Below are positions 43,725-52,811 of a DNA stretch of 64,000 nt, piece after piece. The stretch is from Methylobacterium sp. NEAU K (GTDB lineage Bacteria; Pseudomonadota; Alphaproteobacteria; Rhizobiales; Beijerinckiaceae). A model generated the notes under the pieces. The model was not told where the DNA came from, did not search any database, and was given only the letters and a program-made list of their open reading frames with translations. The stretch is taken from assembly GCF_030700285.1 (NCBI RefSeq), contig NZ_JAUYZJ010000008.1, positions 62,001-126,000 of the forward strand, written 5' to 3'. Position numbers and translations under genes: made by a program. Each line of letters starts with the position of its first letter. Position 1 is the first letter of the stretch.

Positions 43725-43970
43725 GCCCGCGTCCGCCAGTCGCACCCGGCCGCGAAACACAGATTTCTCGCCGCGAGCCCGCTGCGACGACCGAATATTT
43801 TTTTGCGATCTCTATAATTTTGGGTCGATATCTGCGGCTGTCGGACCACTATTGTCGGGCATTATAAAATCGAACTGCCCCGTATTTGCCGGCTATATTC
43901 ACGTTGCTGACATTGTTGTTGTGTCAGATCGCGGTTCGTTCGATTCTCGCGATAAGCGGCGTCTTGCCTT
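43725..43970. promoter_or_regulatory. AT-rich leader of the first chemoreceptor gene
   Basis: From about 43790 to 43930 the sequence turns markedly AT-rich (ATATTTTTTTGCG, TATAATTTTGGG, ATTATAAAATCG) against a very GC-rich background. I could not fit a sigma-28 chemotaxis promoter at the right spacing. The AT tracts may mark a nucleoid-protein or MucR-type site. Confidence 0.4.
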
Positions 43971-45650
43971 ATGCGCATCTCTCTCGGCCTCAAGCTGGCG
44001 GCGGTCGTCGGCCTGCTGGGCATCGTCGCGGCCGGCATCTCGGCCTTCGCCGTCCGGCAATCGTTGTGGGAGCAGGAGCGCGCGGCCGCCACGGACAAGA
44101 TCTGGAACGCCGGTCTGCAGGCCGGTGCCCTCGGCCAAGCGATCGAGCATGCCGTCGTGCAGGCCACCGCGCTCTACACCGCCGAAGATACGGCGGAGGC
44201 GCGGACACGCCTCTCGGCGCTTCACGAGGCTCTCGCGGCGGTCGGGCAGGTCCGGGTGCCGTTCCTGGAGGCGATGGAGGATCAACTGCCGCCGGACCGG
44301 CGCCGGCGGTTCGACCTGTTCGTGAAGGAGTTCATCGCCTACCAGACGGATACGGCCGAGCTGGGCCTGACGATCTCGCCGAAGGCCGCCCTCATCCAGG
44401 CGACCGACGAGGCGACCGTGAAGAACCGCGAGCACATGGTCGCGGAGATCGGCCTGCTGGGGCGCGAGGTGCTGGCCCGGCTGAACGAACGCCGGGCCGC
44501 CGACGCTGCGGACCGCAGTCGGTCGCGTGTCACGCTGATCGTCGTGCCGGCCGTGGCGCTCGCCTTCGGCCTGCTCGCCGCCATCTGGATCATCGTCACG
44601 CAGGTTCGGCGCCCTTTGCACCGCCTGAAGGCCGACATGACGGCCCTGGTCGCCGATGATCTCAGCGGCGTGATCCCGTTCACACATCGGCGGGACGAAA
44701 TCGGCGAGATGGCCGGCGCCATCGCGGCGTTCCAGAAAGCCCTGATCGAGAAGCGGACTCTCGACGCCGAGGCGCAGGCGCGCCGCGACCGCGACTGCCG
44801 AAGGGCCGAACAGCTCGCCGAGGCGACCCGCGCCTTCGAAGGGGAAACGCACCGGGCGGTGGCGGATCTCGCCGGCTCGGCGGAGGCGATGCAGATGGCG
44901 GCCGACACGCTCTCGGGCACGGCCGGGGACATGGCGACCCGTGCCACCATCGTAGCGGGGGCCTCGAACCAGACCGCCGGCATCGTCGACAGCATCGCCA
45001 GCGCGGCCGAGCAATTGTCGGCCTCGGCCCGGGAGATCGAGGGGCGGGTCCGGCACACGAGCGAGATCGCGACCTCGGCGCTGACCGATACGAAGGAGCT
45101 GGAGGTCACGGTGTCGAGCCTGTCACGCGCCGCCGCGGAGATCGACGCCGTCGTGACCCTGATCCGCACGGTGGCCGAGCAGACCAACCTGCTCGCCCTG
45201 AATGCAACGATCGAGGCGGCGCGGGCAGGCGCCGCGGGGCGCGGATTCGCCGTGGTGGCTGCGGAGGTCAAGGCGCTCGCCGGCCAGACGGCGCTCGCGA
45301 CCGACCGCATCACGCGACAAGTCGGATCGATCCAGGGGGCCGCGGCCGACACGGTCGACGCCATCGCGTCGATCGGCCAGACGATCGCCCGGATGAGCCT
45401 GATCGCCTCCGAGGTGGCCATGGCGGCGGATCAGCAGGGCAGTGCGAGCCAGGAGATCGCCCGCGCCATCGCGGATGCGGCGGCGGATTCGCACAAGGTG
45501 TCGGAGAGCGTGGGCGGCGTACGGGCGGCTGCGGCCTCGAACGAGGCGCAGGCCGAGCAGGTGCGGGGCAGCGCCTCCCGGGTCAATACCGGCACCCGCA
45601 GCCTGCAGCAGGCGATCGAGACCTTCCTGCAGCAGGTGGAAGCCGCCTGA
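43971..45650 (+). CDS. Methyl-accepting chemotaxis protein (first of a tandem pair)
   Basis: 559 aa. TM1 (~9-28), a helical periplasmic sensor (~29-180), TM2 ([20 protein letters not shown], ~186-207), HAMP ([19 protein letters not shown]), then the coiled-coil signalling domain with the conserved tip [19 protein letters not shown] and [15 protein letters not shown]. It relays ligand state to CheA/CheW. The C terminus lacks a CheR-docking pentapeptide. It is closely related to the next receptor gene; residues ~97-154 are encoded by a 175-bp block that is identical in both. Ligand unknown. Confidence 0.93.
   Translation: MRISLGLKLAAVVGLLGIVAAGISAFAVRQSLWEQERAAATDKIWNAGLQAGALGQAIEHAVVQATALYTAEDTAEARTRLSALHEALAAVGQVRVPFLEAMEDQLPPDRRRRFDLFVKEFIAYQTDTAELGLTISPKAALIQATDEATVKNREHMVAEIGLLGREVLARLNERRAADAADRSRSRVTLIVVPAVALAFGLLAAIWIIVTQVRRPLHRLKADMTALVADDLSGVIPFTHRRDEIGEMAGAIAAFQKALIEKRTLDAEAQARRDRDCRRAEQLAEATRAFEGETHRAVADLAGSAEAMQMAADTLSGTAGDMATRATIVAGASNQTAGIVDSIASAAEQLSASAREIEGRVRHTSEIATSALTDTKELEVTVSSLSRAAAEIDAVVTLIRTVAEQTNLLALNATIEAARAGAAGRGFAVVAAEVKALAGQTALATDRITRQVGSIQGAAADTVDAIASIGQTIARMSLIASEVAMAADQQGSASQEIARAIADAAADSHKVSESVGGVRAAAASNEAQAEQVRGSASRVNTGTRSLQQAIETFLQQVEAA
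44259..44433 (+). repeat. 175-bp identical block shared by the two tandem chemoreceptor genes (copy 1)
   Basis: Every base matches 46705-46879, including third codon positions, although flanking parts of the two genes differ at many synonymous sites. A second identical stretch of about 60 bp lies upstream in the sensor part (from GCCGGTCTGCAGGCCGG). This mosaic pattern points to gene conversion rather than uniform divergence. Confidence 0.9.
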
Positions 45651-46416
45651 CGGGCGATGGCCGCCGCGGGGGATTGCTCTGATCCGGTTCGAGGCCGTTC
45701 CTCGCCGGGCGTCATCGGTGCGAGAACGCCGGATCCGGCATCGGGCGACCTTGTACTGCGACGTGTGATCCCGGCCGCCGTCTAAAGCGTAAGCGCGTGT
45801 GGTCGTTGGCATCCCCGTCTGCGCGCGTCGACGAAGCAATCGCGTCGTGCCAAAAATCTGCCTGAGACCCGAGGACAAGAGGTTTCAGAATTTTCATCAT
45901 TATTACAAATAAATTTTTATAGATATCGGTTTCTATTTTCCAGCATTGAGCGAAATTCGGCGCCGCTATCGATTTATATAAATATAGATGTTCGATATTT
46001 ATAGATTTCAGATGCCCATGTAAGGCATTGACCGACGGCGTTTTGGCCTCGTATCTCTATAGGATAGGCGCAATGCAGTGTGGTCTACGTGATCCGCCGA
46101 TTCGATCTTCTTGTGGTTGGCCGCCGATCCGGCTGGACCCGGTGTCAGGCAATGGCCTGCGCGTCCCGGCGCGGGGCCCGGCGGCCTACGCTCCATCGCG
46201 GCCACGGCGTCGATGCCGGGGCGCCGTCACGCCACCGCATCGGACCGCCCCACGAGCGTCGGGACGGCCGCCGCGCGTCGCGCGCCGCTTGAGATCCGCG
46301 CGCTTTCCCCGAGGCGCGGCAGGGTCCGTCCGGAACCGGATCGTCACCGGCCGATGAGCCGCGCCGCCGCAAGTCCAGTCCGCGTCCGCCCGATCGGCAA
46401 AGGTGTTGTGTCCGCT
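45651..46416. promoter_or_regulatory. 766-bp AT-rich leader between the tandem chemoreceptors
   Basis: The middle (about 45890-46020) is mostly A+T (TAAATTTTTATAGATATCGG, ATTTATATAAATATAGATG, ATATTTATAGATTTC), and the 9-mer TTTATAGAT... occurs twice (TTTTATAGATAT and ATTTATAGATTT). The last ~300 bp are GC-rich with open frames lacking a start signal. I see no gene. A large regulatory region or a scar from duplication are the likely readings. Confidence 0.5.
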
Positions 46417-48105
46417 ATGCGCATCTCTCTCGGTTTCAGGCTGGCCGCGGTCGTCGGCCTGCTGGGCGTCGTAGCGACCGGTCTCTCGGTCTTCGCCGTG
46501 CGCCATTCGGACTGGGAGCAGGAGCGCGCCGTCGCCATAGACAAGATCTGGAATGCCGGTCTGCAGGCCGGTGCCCTCGGCCAAGCGATCGAGCATGCCG
46601 TCGTGCAGGCCACCGCCCTGTACACCGCCAGCGACATCGATGAGGCCAAGACGCGTCTGTCTGCACTCCAGGAGGCGCTGGCGGCGGTCGAGCAGATCCG
46701 CGTTCCGTTCCTGGAGGCGATGGAGGATCAACTGCCGCCGGACCGGCGCCGGCGGTTCGACCTGTTCGTGAAGGAGTTCATCGCCTACCAGACGGATACG
46801 GCCGAGCTGGGCCTGACGATCTCGCCGAAGGCCGCCCTCATCCAGGCGACCGACGAGGCGACCGTGAAGAACCGCGAGCGGATCGTGGCGGAGATCGGCG
46901 CGCTGGGGCGTGAGGTTCTGGCCAACCTCAATACCCGGCGCGCCGTCCATTCCCTGGAGCGCAATCGGGCGCGGATCGCCCTGATCGCGGTGCCGACCGT
47001 GATGCTCACCCTGGGTCTGCTGGCCGCGATCTGGATCATCGTTGCGCAGATCCAAAGGCCGCTGCACCGGCTGAAGACCGCGATGCTGGGCTTGGCCGCC
47101 GACGACCTCGACAGCGAAGTTCCCTTCACCTGTCGCCCGGACGAGATCGGCCAGATGGCCGACGCCATCGCGGCGTTCCGCGAAGCCCTGATCGAGAGGC
47201 GCACCCTTGATCGCGATGCGCAGACGCGCAGCGCCCGCGACCTCGTCCGGGCCGAGCGGCTGGCCGCGGCGACCCGAGTCTTCGAGAGCGAGACGCATCG
47301 CACGGTGGCGGATCTCGCGGAATCGGCCGCAGCCATGCAGGCCTCCGCCGATGCGCTGTCGGGCCTGGCCGGTGAGACGGCCGCGCAGGCGGCCGTGGTG
47401 GCGGAGGCATCCGACCAGACGCCCGGGATCGTCATCAGCATCGCCAACGCAGCCGAGGAATTGTCGGGGGCGGCCCGGGAGATCGAAGGCAAGGTTCGGA
47501 ACACCAGTCAGATCGCCTCCACGGCGCTCGCCGACACCAGGGGACTGGTCGACACCGTGACGACCCTGTCGCAGGCGGCCGGCGAGGCCGGGGCCGTGGT
47601 CGCGCTGATCCGCGCGGTGGCCAAACAGACCAACCTGCTTGCGCTGAACGCCACGATCGAGGCTGCCCGGGCCGGTACGGTTGGACAGGGCTTCGCCGTG
47701 GTGGCGACCGAGGTGAAGGCACTCGCCGCCCAGACCGCACAGGCGACGGATCGCATCGCCGATCAGATCGGGGCGATCCAGGCGGCGGCGGCCGATACGG
47801 TCGGGGCGATCGGCTCGATCGGTTCGGTCGGTCAGACGATCGAACGGATGAGCCTGATCGCCTCCGACGTCGCCGTCGCGGCGGATCAGCAGAGGCAGTC
47901 CAGCCAAGTGATCGCCCGGGCGATCACCAGCGCGGCGATGGATTCCCGGAAGGTCTCGGACAGTGTCGCGGGCGTGCGCGCCACGGCGGCCGCGAACGAG
48001 TCGCAGGCCGAGCATGTCCGACGCAGCGCCCTGCGGGTGAATGCCGGGACGCACAGCCTGCAACAGGCGATCGAGACGTTCCTGACCCAGGTCGCGGCCG
48101 CCTGA
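46417..48105 (+). CDS. Methyl-accepting chemotaxis protein (second of the pair, divergent signalling tip)
   Basis: 562 aa, same architecture as its upstream paralogue: TM1, helical sensor, TM2 (~188-210), HAMP, signalling hairpin. Near-invariant hairpin residues differ: the tip reads [11 protein letters not shown] (Lys403 for Glu), GQGFAVV (Gln424 for Arg), Pro336 occurs inside the descending helix, and three residues (about 469-471) are inserted in the ascending helix only. Receptor hairpins normally keep both arms in matching heptads, so signalling may be altered or lost. The frame is intact. The ATG at 46417 matches the paralogue's start; the upstream reading to 46111 is non-coding. Confidence 0.88.
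   Translation: MRISLGFRLAAVVGLLGVVATGLSVFAVRHSDWEQERAVAIDKIWNAGLQAGALGQAIEHAVVQATALYTASDIDEAKTRLSALQEALAAVEQIRVPFLEAMEDQLPPDRRRRFDLFVKEFIAYQTDTAELGLTISPKAALIQATDEATVKNRERIVAEIGALGREVLANLNTRRAVHSLERNRARIALIAVPTVMLTLGLLAAIWIIVAQIQRPLHRLKTAMLGLAADDLDSEVPFTCRPDEIGQMADAIAAFREALIERRTLDRDAQTRSARDLVRAERLAAATRVFESETHRTVADLAESAAAMQASADALSGLAGETAAQAAVVAEASDQTPGIVISIANAAEELSGAAREIEGKVRNTSQIASTALADTRGLVDTVTTLSQAAGEAGAVVALIRAVAKQTNLLALNATIEAARAGTVGQGFAVVATEVKALAAQTAQATDRIADQIGAIQAAAADTVGAIGSIGSVGQTIERMSLIASDVAVAADQQRQSSQVIARAITSAAMDSRKVSDSVAGVRATAAANESQAEHVRRSALRVNAGTHSLQQAIETFLTQVAAA
46705..46879 (+). repeat. 175-bp identical block shared by the two tandem chemoreceptor genes (copy 2)
   Basis: Counterpart of 44259-44433, covering the membrane-distal to membrane-proximal half of the periplasmic sensor ([19 protein letters not shown] and following). 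Perfect identity at synonymous sites. Confidence 0.9.
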
Positions 48106-48173
48106 CCGGGCGGCCCATCGCCGCCTGAACGGGATCTGGCGGTCGGATGAAAGGCGGTTTGTCAGGAATTCGG

Positions 48174-48247
48174 TGGAGGCCTCGCCCGGAATCGAACCGG
48201 GGTGCAAGGATTTGCAGTCCTCTGCGTAACCACTCCGCCACGAGGCC
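48174..48247 (-). tRNA. tRNA-Cys (GCA)
   Basis: 74 nt with encoded CCA. Acceptor GGCCTCG/CGAGGCC, D-arm GGCGGAGTGGTTACGC, anticodon stem-loop AGGACTGCAAATCCT giving GCA, T-arm CCCGGTTCGATTCCGGG, discriminator T. The short length and U73-type discriminator fit tRNA-Cys. Confidence 0.95.
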
Positions 48248-48375
48248 ACCGGCAGACGCCGAGGCGTTGCCACCGGAGCCTGGCGGGCGGCTCCGGGTGC
48301 GCGTCTCTAGCAGAGGTGGGCGCCGGCAGGCAACGGGCGCCGCGCGGCTTCTTCGTGGCAAAAGGATTCGCGTCG

Positions 48376-49239
48376 TCAGCTCTGCCAGACCCGGGGCATC
48401 GGTCGGGCGCGGTATCCGGCCAGGAAGCGCGCGACGAGGCTCCGCAGCGGCCCCACGCCTTCCGCTAGGACCCGGATGGCGAGGTGCCCGTTCCAGGCGC
48501 TCGCCGCCGCCTCGATGCCGGGGCCTGCCGCCTCCTCCAGCCGGGCGCGGGCCTCCTCCAGACGCGCTTCGGCACCGTGTGAGAGATCCAGCAGGGTCGC
48601 GCAGGCCCGCGCCCCACCGCCGATCGCTGGCCGGTCGAGGAGGTCGGAGATCGGGCCGTCCAGGACCAGGCTGTCGGCGTAGACCAGCCGGCCCGCCCGG
48701 CGAACTCGCCAGACATCGGCGAACAGACCGCTGGCGATCCGCTCGCCGCGGGCGGCGCGTCCGAAGGCCATGATCTCGACGGCGAGCAGGGCCGCGCTTC
48801 CGGCGAGGTCGGCCTCGAAGCGGCGGCGTACCCGGGCACGGTCGAACAGGATCGTCTCCTGTGGCAGCCAGGCCAGTCGGGCTCCCTCCGCCAGGGCGAT
48901 GCGGTTCTCGATCCGGCTCACCGGGCCATCCGAGCGATAGATCTTTTCCGCGGCCGTGGTGGTCAGCACGAGGTCGGCCCCCGGGGCCAGATCCAGCGTG
49001 ATCGTAAAGGCGTCGCCGCACGCCACCCCGCCGGCCGTGTTGACGAGGACCGCCTCGAGCGCCCCTTCCTGCCGGGGAAAGCGCAGCCGCGACGGGCCGG
49101 CTTCGGCCAGATCGAGGACCCGGGTCGGTCCGGCGCCGCCGGCCGGCCCGGCGCGCAGCCACACCCGGCCGTCCGAACGCTGGCGCGCCGGCGCCTCGGC
49201 GGGTTGCGGCTCCCGGCTCCCGGAATTGTCGTCCACCAT
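48376..49239 (-). CDS. ureD: Urease accessory protein UreD
   Basis: 287 aa. Family landmarks are LVNTAGGVACGDAFTITLDL, LTTTAAEKIYRSDG, LAWLPQETILFDRARVRR and VEIMAFGRAARGE. UreD (UreH) helps deliver nickel to the urease apoenzyme with UreF and UreG. Here it is separated from any ureABC or ureEFG genes and instead follows arginase with overlapping stop/start (TGATG). Arginase makes urea, so co-expression with a urease maturation factor makes metabolic sense. Confidence 0.92.
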   Translation of the reverse strand: MVDDNSGSREPQPAEAPARQRSDGRVWLRAGPAGGAGPTRVLDLAEAGPSRLRFPRQEGALEAVLVNTAGGVACGDAFTITLDLAPGADLVLTTTAAEKIYRSDGPVSRIENRIALAEGARLAWLPQETILFDRARVRRRFEADLAGSAALLAVEIMAFGRAARGERIASGLFADVWRVRRAGRLVYADSLVLDGPISDLLDRPAIGGGARACATLLDLSHGAEARLEEARARLEEAAGPGIEAAASAWNGHLAIRVLAEGVGPLRSLVARFLAGYRARPMPRVWQS

Positions 49240-50204
49240 CAGGAGCGGCCGGCCGGCTCGCTGGAGACGGCCTCGATCGGCGGTGTAGGCCGGTCCAGGA
49301 TCCGCCTGCCGAACAGGCTCGCGACCAGTTCGACCAGCACCCGGGCGCTGCGCCCCCGATCATCGAGAAACGGGTTCAACTCGACCACGTCGAGGGAGCG
49401 GACGAGGCCGGAATCGTGCAGCATCTCCATGATCAGGTGCGCCTCCCGGAAGGTCGCGCCACCCGGTACGGTGGTGCCGACTCCGGGCGCGATGGAGGGG
49501 TCGAGGAAATCCACGTCGAGACTGACGTGAAGATGCGCCCCGTCGCGGGTCACCCGGTCGAGGACGCGCCGCAGGGGCGCGACCACGCCGAACTCGTCGA
49601 TCGTGCGCATGTCGGTAACGCCGACCTTGCGGGCCGTTACCAGGGCGCGCTCGCCCGCATCGATCGAGCGCAGGCCGAACAGGTGGACATTGGCCGGCGG
49701 GAGCGGTGCCGGCGCAGGCTCGGTGAACAGGCTGGGAAAGCCCGGCTCCCCGCAGAGGGCCGCCAAAGGCATGCCGTGGACGTTGCCGGAGGGGGAGGTC
49801 TCCGGCGTGTTGAAGTCGGCATGGGCGTCGAGCCAGAGCACGAAGAGCGGCCGGCCCTCCCGGGTGCAGTGGCGCATGGCACCGTCGACGGAGCCGAGAG
49901 AGAGGCTGTGGTCGCCGCCGGCGGCGAGGGGCAGGAAGCCGGAGTCGAGGGATGTCTCGACGGCGCGGGACAGGGCGCGGGTCCAGGCCGCGACGGCGGG
50001 CAGGCCCCTCGCCTCGCCTGGGCCGTCCGGGACGATATCGCCGCGGTCCACGACGGCATGACCCAGATCGGACAGCGTGCGGACGAGCCCGGCCGTGCGC
50101 AGGGCCGCCGGGCCCATCAGGGCGCCGGGTTCGCTGGTGCCGACCTCGATCGGCGCGCCGATCAGCGCGATGCTGCGTCCGCCCGTGCCCGCGTCGCTCG
50201 TCAT
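49239..50204 (-). CDS. rocF: Arginase
   Basis: 321 aa ureohydrolase. The binuclear manganese ligands are all present: GGDHSLSLG, WLDAHADFNT, and SLDVDFLDPSIAPGVGT, plus the guanidinium-side HGMPLAALCG. It splits arginine into ornithine and urea. The length and the NVHGMPLA motif favour arginase over agmatinase. Its stop overlaps the ureD start by one base, linking urea production to urease maturation. Confidence 0.93.
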   Translation of the reverse strand: MTSDAGTGGRSIALIGAPIEVGTSEPGALMGPAALRTAGLVRTLSDLGHAVVDRGDIVPDGPGEARGLPAVAAWTRALSRAVETSLDSGFLPLAAGGDHSLSLGSVDGAMRHCTREGRPLFVLWLDAHADFNTPETSPSGNVHGMPLAALCGEPGFPSLFTEPAPAPLPPANVHLFGLRSIDAGERALVTARKVGVTDMRTIDEFGVVAPLRRVLDRVTRDGAHLHVSLDVDFLDPSIAPGVGTTVPGGATFREAHLIMEMLHDSGLVRSLDVVELNPFLDDRGRSARVLVELVASLFGRRILDRPTPPIEAVSSEPAGRS

Positions 50205-50630
50205 CCGGGTTCGCCTTGAGGTGAGGAGCCGTGCATTTCGGCGGCTCTAGCAGGTGCCGGGCCGCGAGACGATGACGCCGTGCCGCAAAGCGGCCTCAGT
50301 GGACTCTGTGCCGGGAAGTCGCCCACGCGCCGGACAACCCGGACGCACGACCGAGCCTCGATCGATACCGGGCTGCGACGCTGGGCGCCCGGGTTTGCGC
50401 CGATCATGCTGCCGGCAAAGCGCGTCGCTCCCCGCACGTCCGGCATGACATGTGATCGATCCGAGCTTGCTGTGCACGATTTTGCAAACCTGCGTCGAAT
50501 CCAGCCGCACCAAATAGAAATGCGGAAGAATATAATCAATCGTCCGCCGATCAGTCGTTTACGAGATGTTTAGGTATTTTGCGGCAGCATCTGGCGCCCA
50601 ATTCTTATTTGAAATCCCTGCAGGACTGCC
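50205..50630. promoter_or_regulatory. 426-bp divergent region with an AT-rich part before the third chemoreceptor
   Basis: No supported gene. From about 50490 to 50610 the sequence is AT-rich (AATAGAAATGCGG, AATATAATCAATCG, TTTAGGTATTTTGCGG), similar in character to the leaders of the two other chemoreceptor genes. The rest is GC-rich and must hold the arginase promoter. Confidence 0.4.
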
Positions 50631-52787
50631 ATGGTGATGCTTTCGCGGCTGAGCTCTCGCCTGCCGGCGATGACGATCGGGCTGGCCCTGCTCAGCGCCA
50701 CCGCGATGGGCGGGTTCAGCTGGTATTCCGCCCGGTCCGGGCTGATCGATGCAGCCAACGAGCGCCTGCAACTCGCCGCCGCTGCGCGCCGGGACGGCAT
50801 CGAGCTGGTGGCAGACCGGATGCAGGCCGATTTTCTCGCTGCCGCAGCGCATCCCCAGATCATCTCGAACTTCCCGGATCTGATCGACAACCTCGATCCG
50901 GCAAAGCCCGACACCGCCGCGGTGGTCGAGGCGTTCCGCGCTCCGCAGACCGTGGAGGCGCGGGTTGCGCTGGACGGCGCTGGGATGACGTCGATGTACG
51001 GGCGCCGCCACGCGAAGGTCCAAGAGGTTGCGCGCAAGCTCATCGCTCAGGCCGGCTACGCCGACCTGATGTTTCTCGATGCGAACGGCCACATCGTCTA
51101 CACGACCACGAAGGGCGACGATTTCGCCAGGTCGGTCGCCGATGACGCGCTGAAGGACACGGCTCTCGCGCGCCTCGTCGAGCGGCTCAAATCCGCCGAC
51201 CCGAACGCGGTCCTGTTCGAGGATTTCGCGGCTTACCCGGTAGACGGTGTGCCGGCTGCCTTCATCGGGCGCGCCATGACCAAGCGGGCGAACGTCGCCA
51301 TGGGCACGGCGCAGGCGGCGGAGCGGATCGGCTTCATCGTCATGCGCGTCACGCCGACCCTGTTTGACCAAGCGTTGTCCAAGCGCACCGGCCTCGGGGC
51401 GACCGGCCAGATCCTGGCCGCCGGTGCGGACGGGCGACTGCGGAGCAATCCGCCGCTGAGCCCAGAGGTGAAGGCTGGGGCGACGCTTGCGCCGCTCGGG
51501 ATCGAGGCCGAGCGCGTCAAGGCGGGCGGCAGCTTCGACTATACGGCCGCGGACGGCGCGCATATGGCGGCCGTCTCGCCGCTGACCGTGCTCGGCGCGC
51601 CCTGGACCGTGGTCGCGGAGCAGTCGCAGGCGGAGGCGATCGACGCCGTGCGGGCGCTCTCGCGAACGCTGGTCCTGATCGGGTTGTGTGTCCTGGCCGG
51701 GACGGCCGTGCTCGGCCTGCTGCTCGCACGGTCGATCGTGGGTCCGCTCGGCGCGCTGACCCGTGCGCTGAAGGCCCTCGCTGCCCGCGAGGCTCTCACC
51801 GACGTGCCGGGCAGCCGGCGTGGAGACGAGATCGGCGATATCGCCCGCGCCGTGGTCATCATCCGCGACATGTCGCTCGAAGAGGCGGCGCAGCAGCTCC
51901 AGACCACCGAGGCCGCCCGGCTGCGCGAGGAGCAGGCCCGCCGCGCCATGCTCAAGGATCTCGCGGATGGCTTCGAGCGATCGGTCGGCGGCATCGTCGA
52001 GGGGCTGACGCGGGGCGTCGTAGCGCTCCAGGACGCCTCCGGAACCATGCGGGTCGCGGTCGCTGGCACCTCCGAGCGCTCGACCAGCGTCGCCAGCGCA
52101 GCCCATCAGACCGCCGACAACGTCAATGCGGTGGCGGCCGCCGCGGAGGAGCTCGGCGCGACCGTGCAGGAGATCGGGCGGCAAGTGGAGCAGGCGGCCG
52201 GCATGTCGGCCGTGGCAGTCGGGGAGGCCAAGCGAGCCGAGGGGACGATGGCCGATCTGGCCGCTGCCGCCGCGCGCATCGGCGACGTGGTCGGCATGGT
52301 CTCGACCATCGCCGGGCAGACCAACCTGCTGGCGCTGAACGCCACCATCGAGGCCGCACGGGCCGGCGAGGCGGGCCGCGGCTTCGCGGTCGTCGCGGCC
52401 GAGGTCAAGGAACTCGCGGCCCAGACCAGCCGGGCTACCGAGGAGATTGGCCGGCAAGTGGCTTCGATCCAGAGTGTGACCGGGGGCGCCGCCGAGGCGA
52501 TCCAGGGGATCGCGGCCCAGATCGAGGCGATGAACCAGGTGTCCACCGGCATCGCGGCCGCCGTCGAGCAGCAGGGCGTCACCACGCAGGACATCGTCCG
52601 CAGCATGGGACAGGCCTCCAGCGGGACCAGCGGGATGACAGCCGACATCGCCGAGGTCGCGCGGGTCGCCGGTGATGCCGGCCAAGCGGCGTCTTCGGTG
52701 GCGCAGGCTTCGGACGACCTCGCCGCTCAGTCGGAGCAGCTCCGCGCCGAGGTGGCTCACTTCCTGCGGAACGTCCGGGCGGCCTGA
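50631..52787 (+). CDS. Methyl-accepting chemotaxis protein with a large periplasmic sensor
   Basis: 718 aa from an ATG with AGGA upstream. TM1 (~13-32), an extended extracytoplasmic sensor of about 310 aa that looks Cache-like ([14 protein letters not shown] start; [36 protein letters not shown]), TM2 (~348-368), HAMP ([16 protein letters not shown]), and a signalling hairpin with a canonical tip ([35 protein letters not shown]). It senses a small ligand for chemotaxis. Unlike the tandem pair, the hairpin tip is typical. Confidence 0.93.
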   Translation: MVMLSRLSSRLPAMTIGLALLSATAMGGFSWYSARSGLIDAANERLQLAAAARRDGIELVADRMQADFLAAAAHPQIISNFPDLIDNLDPAKPDTAAVVEAFRAPQTVEARVALDGAGMTSMYGRRHAKVQEVARKLIAQAGYADLMFLDANGHIVYTTTKGDDFARSVADDALKDTALARLVERLKSADPNAVLFEDFAAYPVDGVPAAFIGRAMTKRANVAMGTAQAAERIGFIVMRVTPTLFDQALSKRTGLGATGQILAAGADGRLRSNPPLSPEVKAGATLAPLGIEAERVKAGGSFDYTAADGAHMAAVSPLTVLGAPWTVVAEQSQAEAIDAVRALSRTLVLIGLCVLAGTAVLGLLLARSIVGPLGALTRALKALAAREALTDVPGSRRGDEIGDIARAVVIIRDMSLEEAAQQLQTTEAARLREEQARRAMLKDLADGFERSVGGIVEGLTRGVVALQDASGTMRVAVAGTSERSTSVASAAHQTADNVNAVAAAAEELGATVQEIGRQVEQAAGMSAVAVGEAKRAEGTMADLAAAAARIGDVVGMVSTIAGQTNLLALNATIEAARAGEAGRGFAVVAAEVKELAAQTSRATEEIGRQVASIQSVTGGAAEAIQGIAAQIEAMNQVSTGIAAAVEQQGVTTQDIVRSMGQASSGTSGMTADIAEVARVAGDAGQAASSVAQASDDLAAQSEQLRAEVAHFLRNVRAA

Positions 52788-52811
52788 TCCGGATCGCTCG
52801 TTCGGGCGGCT

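Noticed and set aside
43860-43905. Sigma-28 (flagellar) promoter for the first chemoreceptor
   Set aside because: TAAA and GCCG-like boxes exist but are 19 bp apart instead of about 15.
45712-45900. 62-aa minus-strand frame starting MMKILKPLVLG
   Set aside because: No ribosome binding site, no conserved-looking domain, lies in the low-quality leader between receptors.
44339-48273. Minus-strand frames of 360-695 codons over the chemoreceptors
   Set aside because: Antisense to intact receptor genes with recognisable HAMP and signalling motifs.
48147-48773. Plus-strand frame containing RPESNRGARICSPLRNHSATRPP
   Set aside because: Translated complement of tRNA-Cys followed by ureD antisense.
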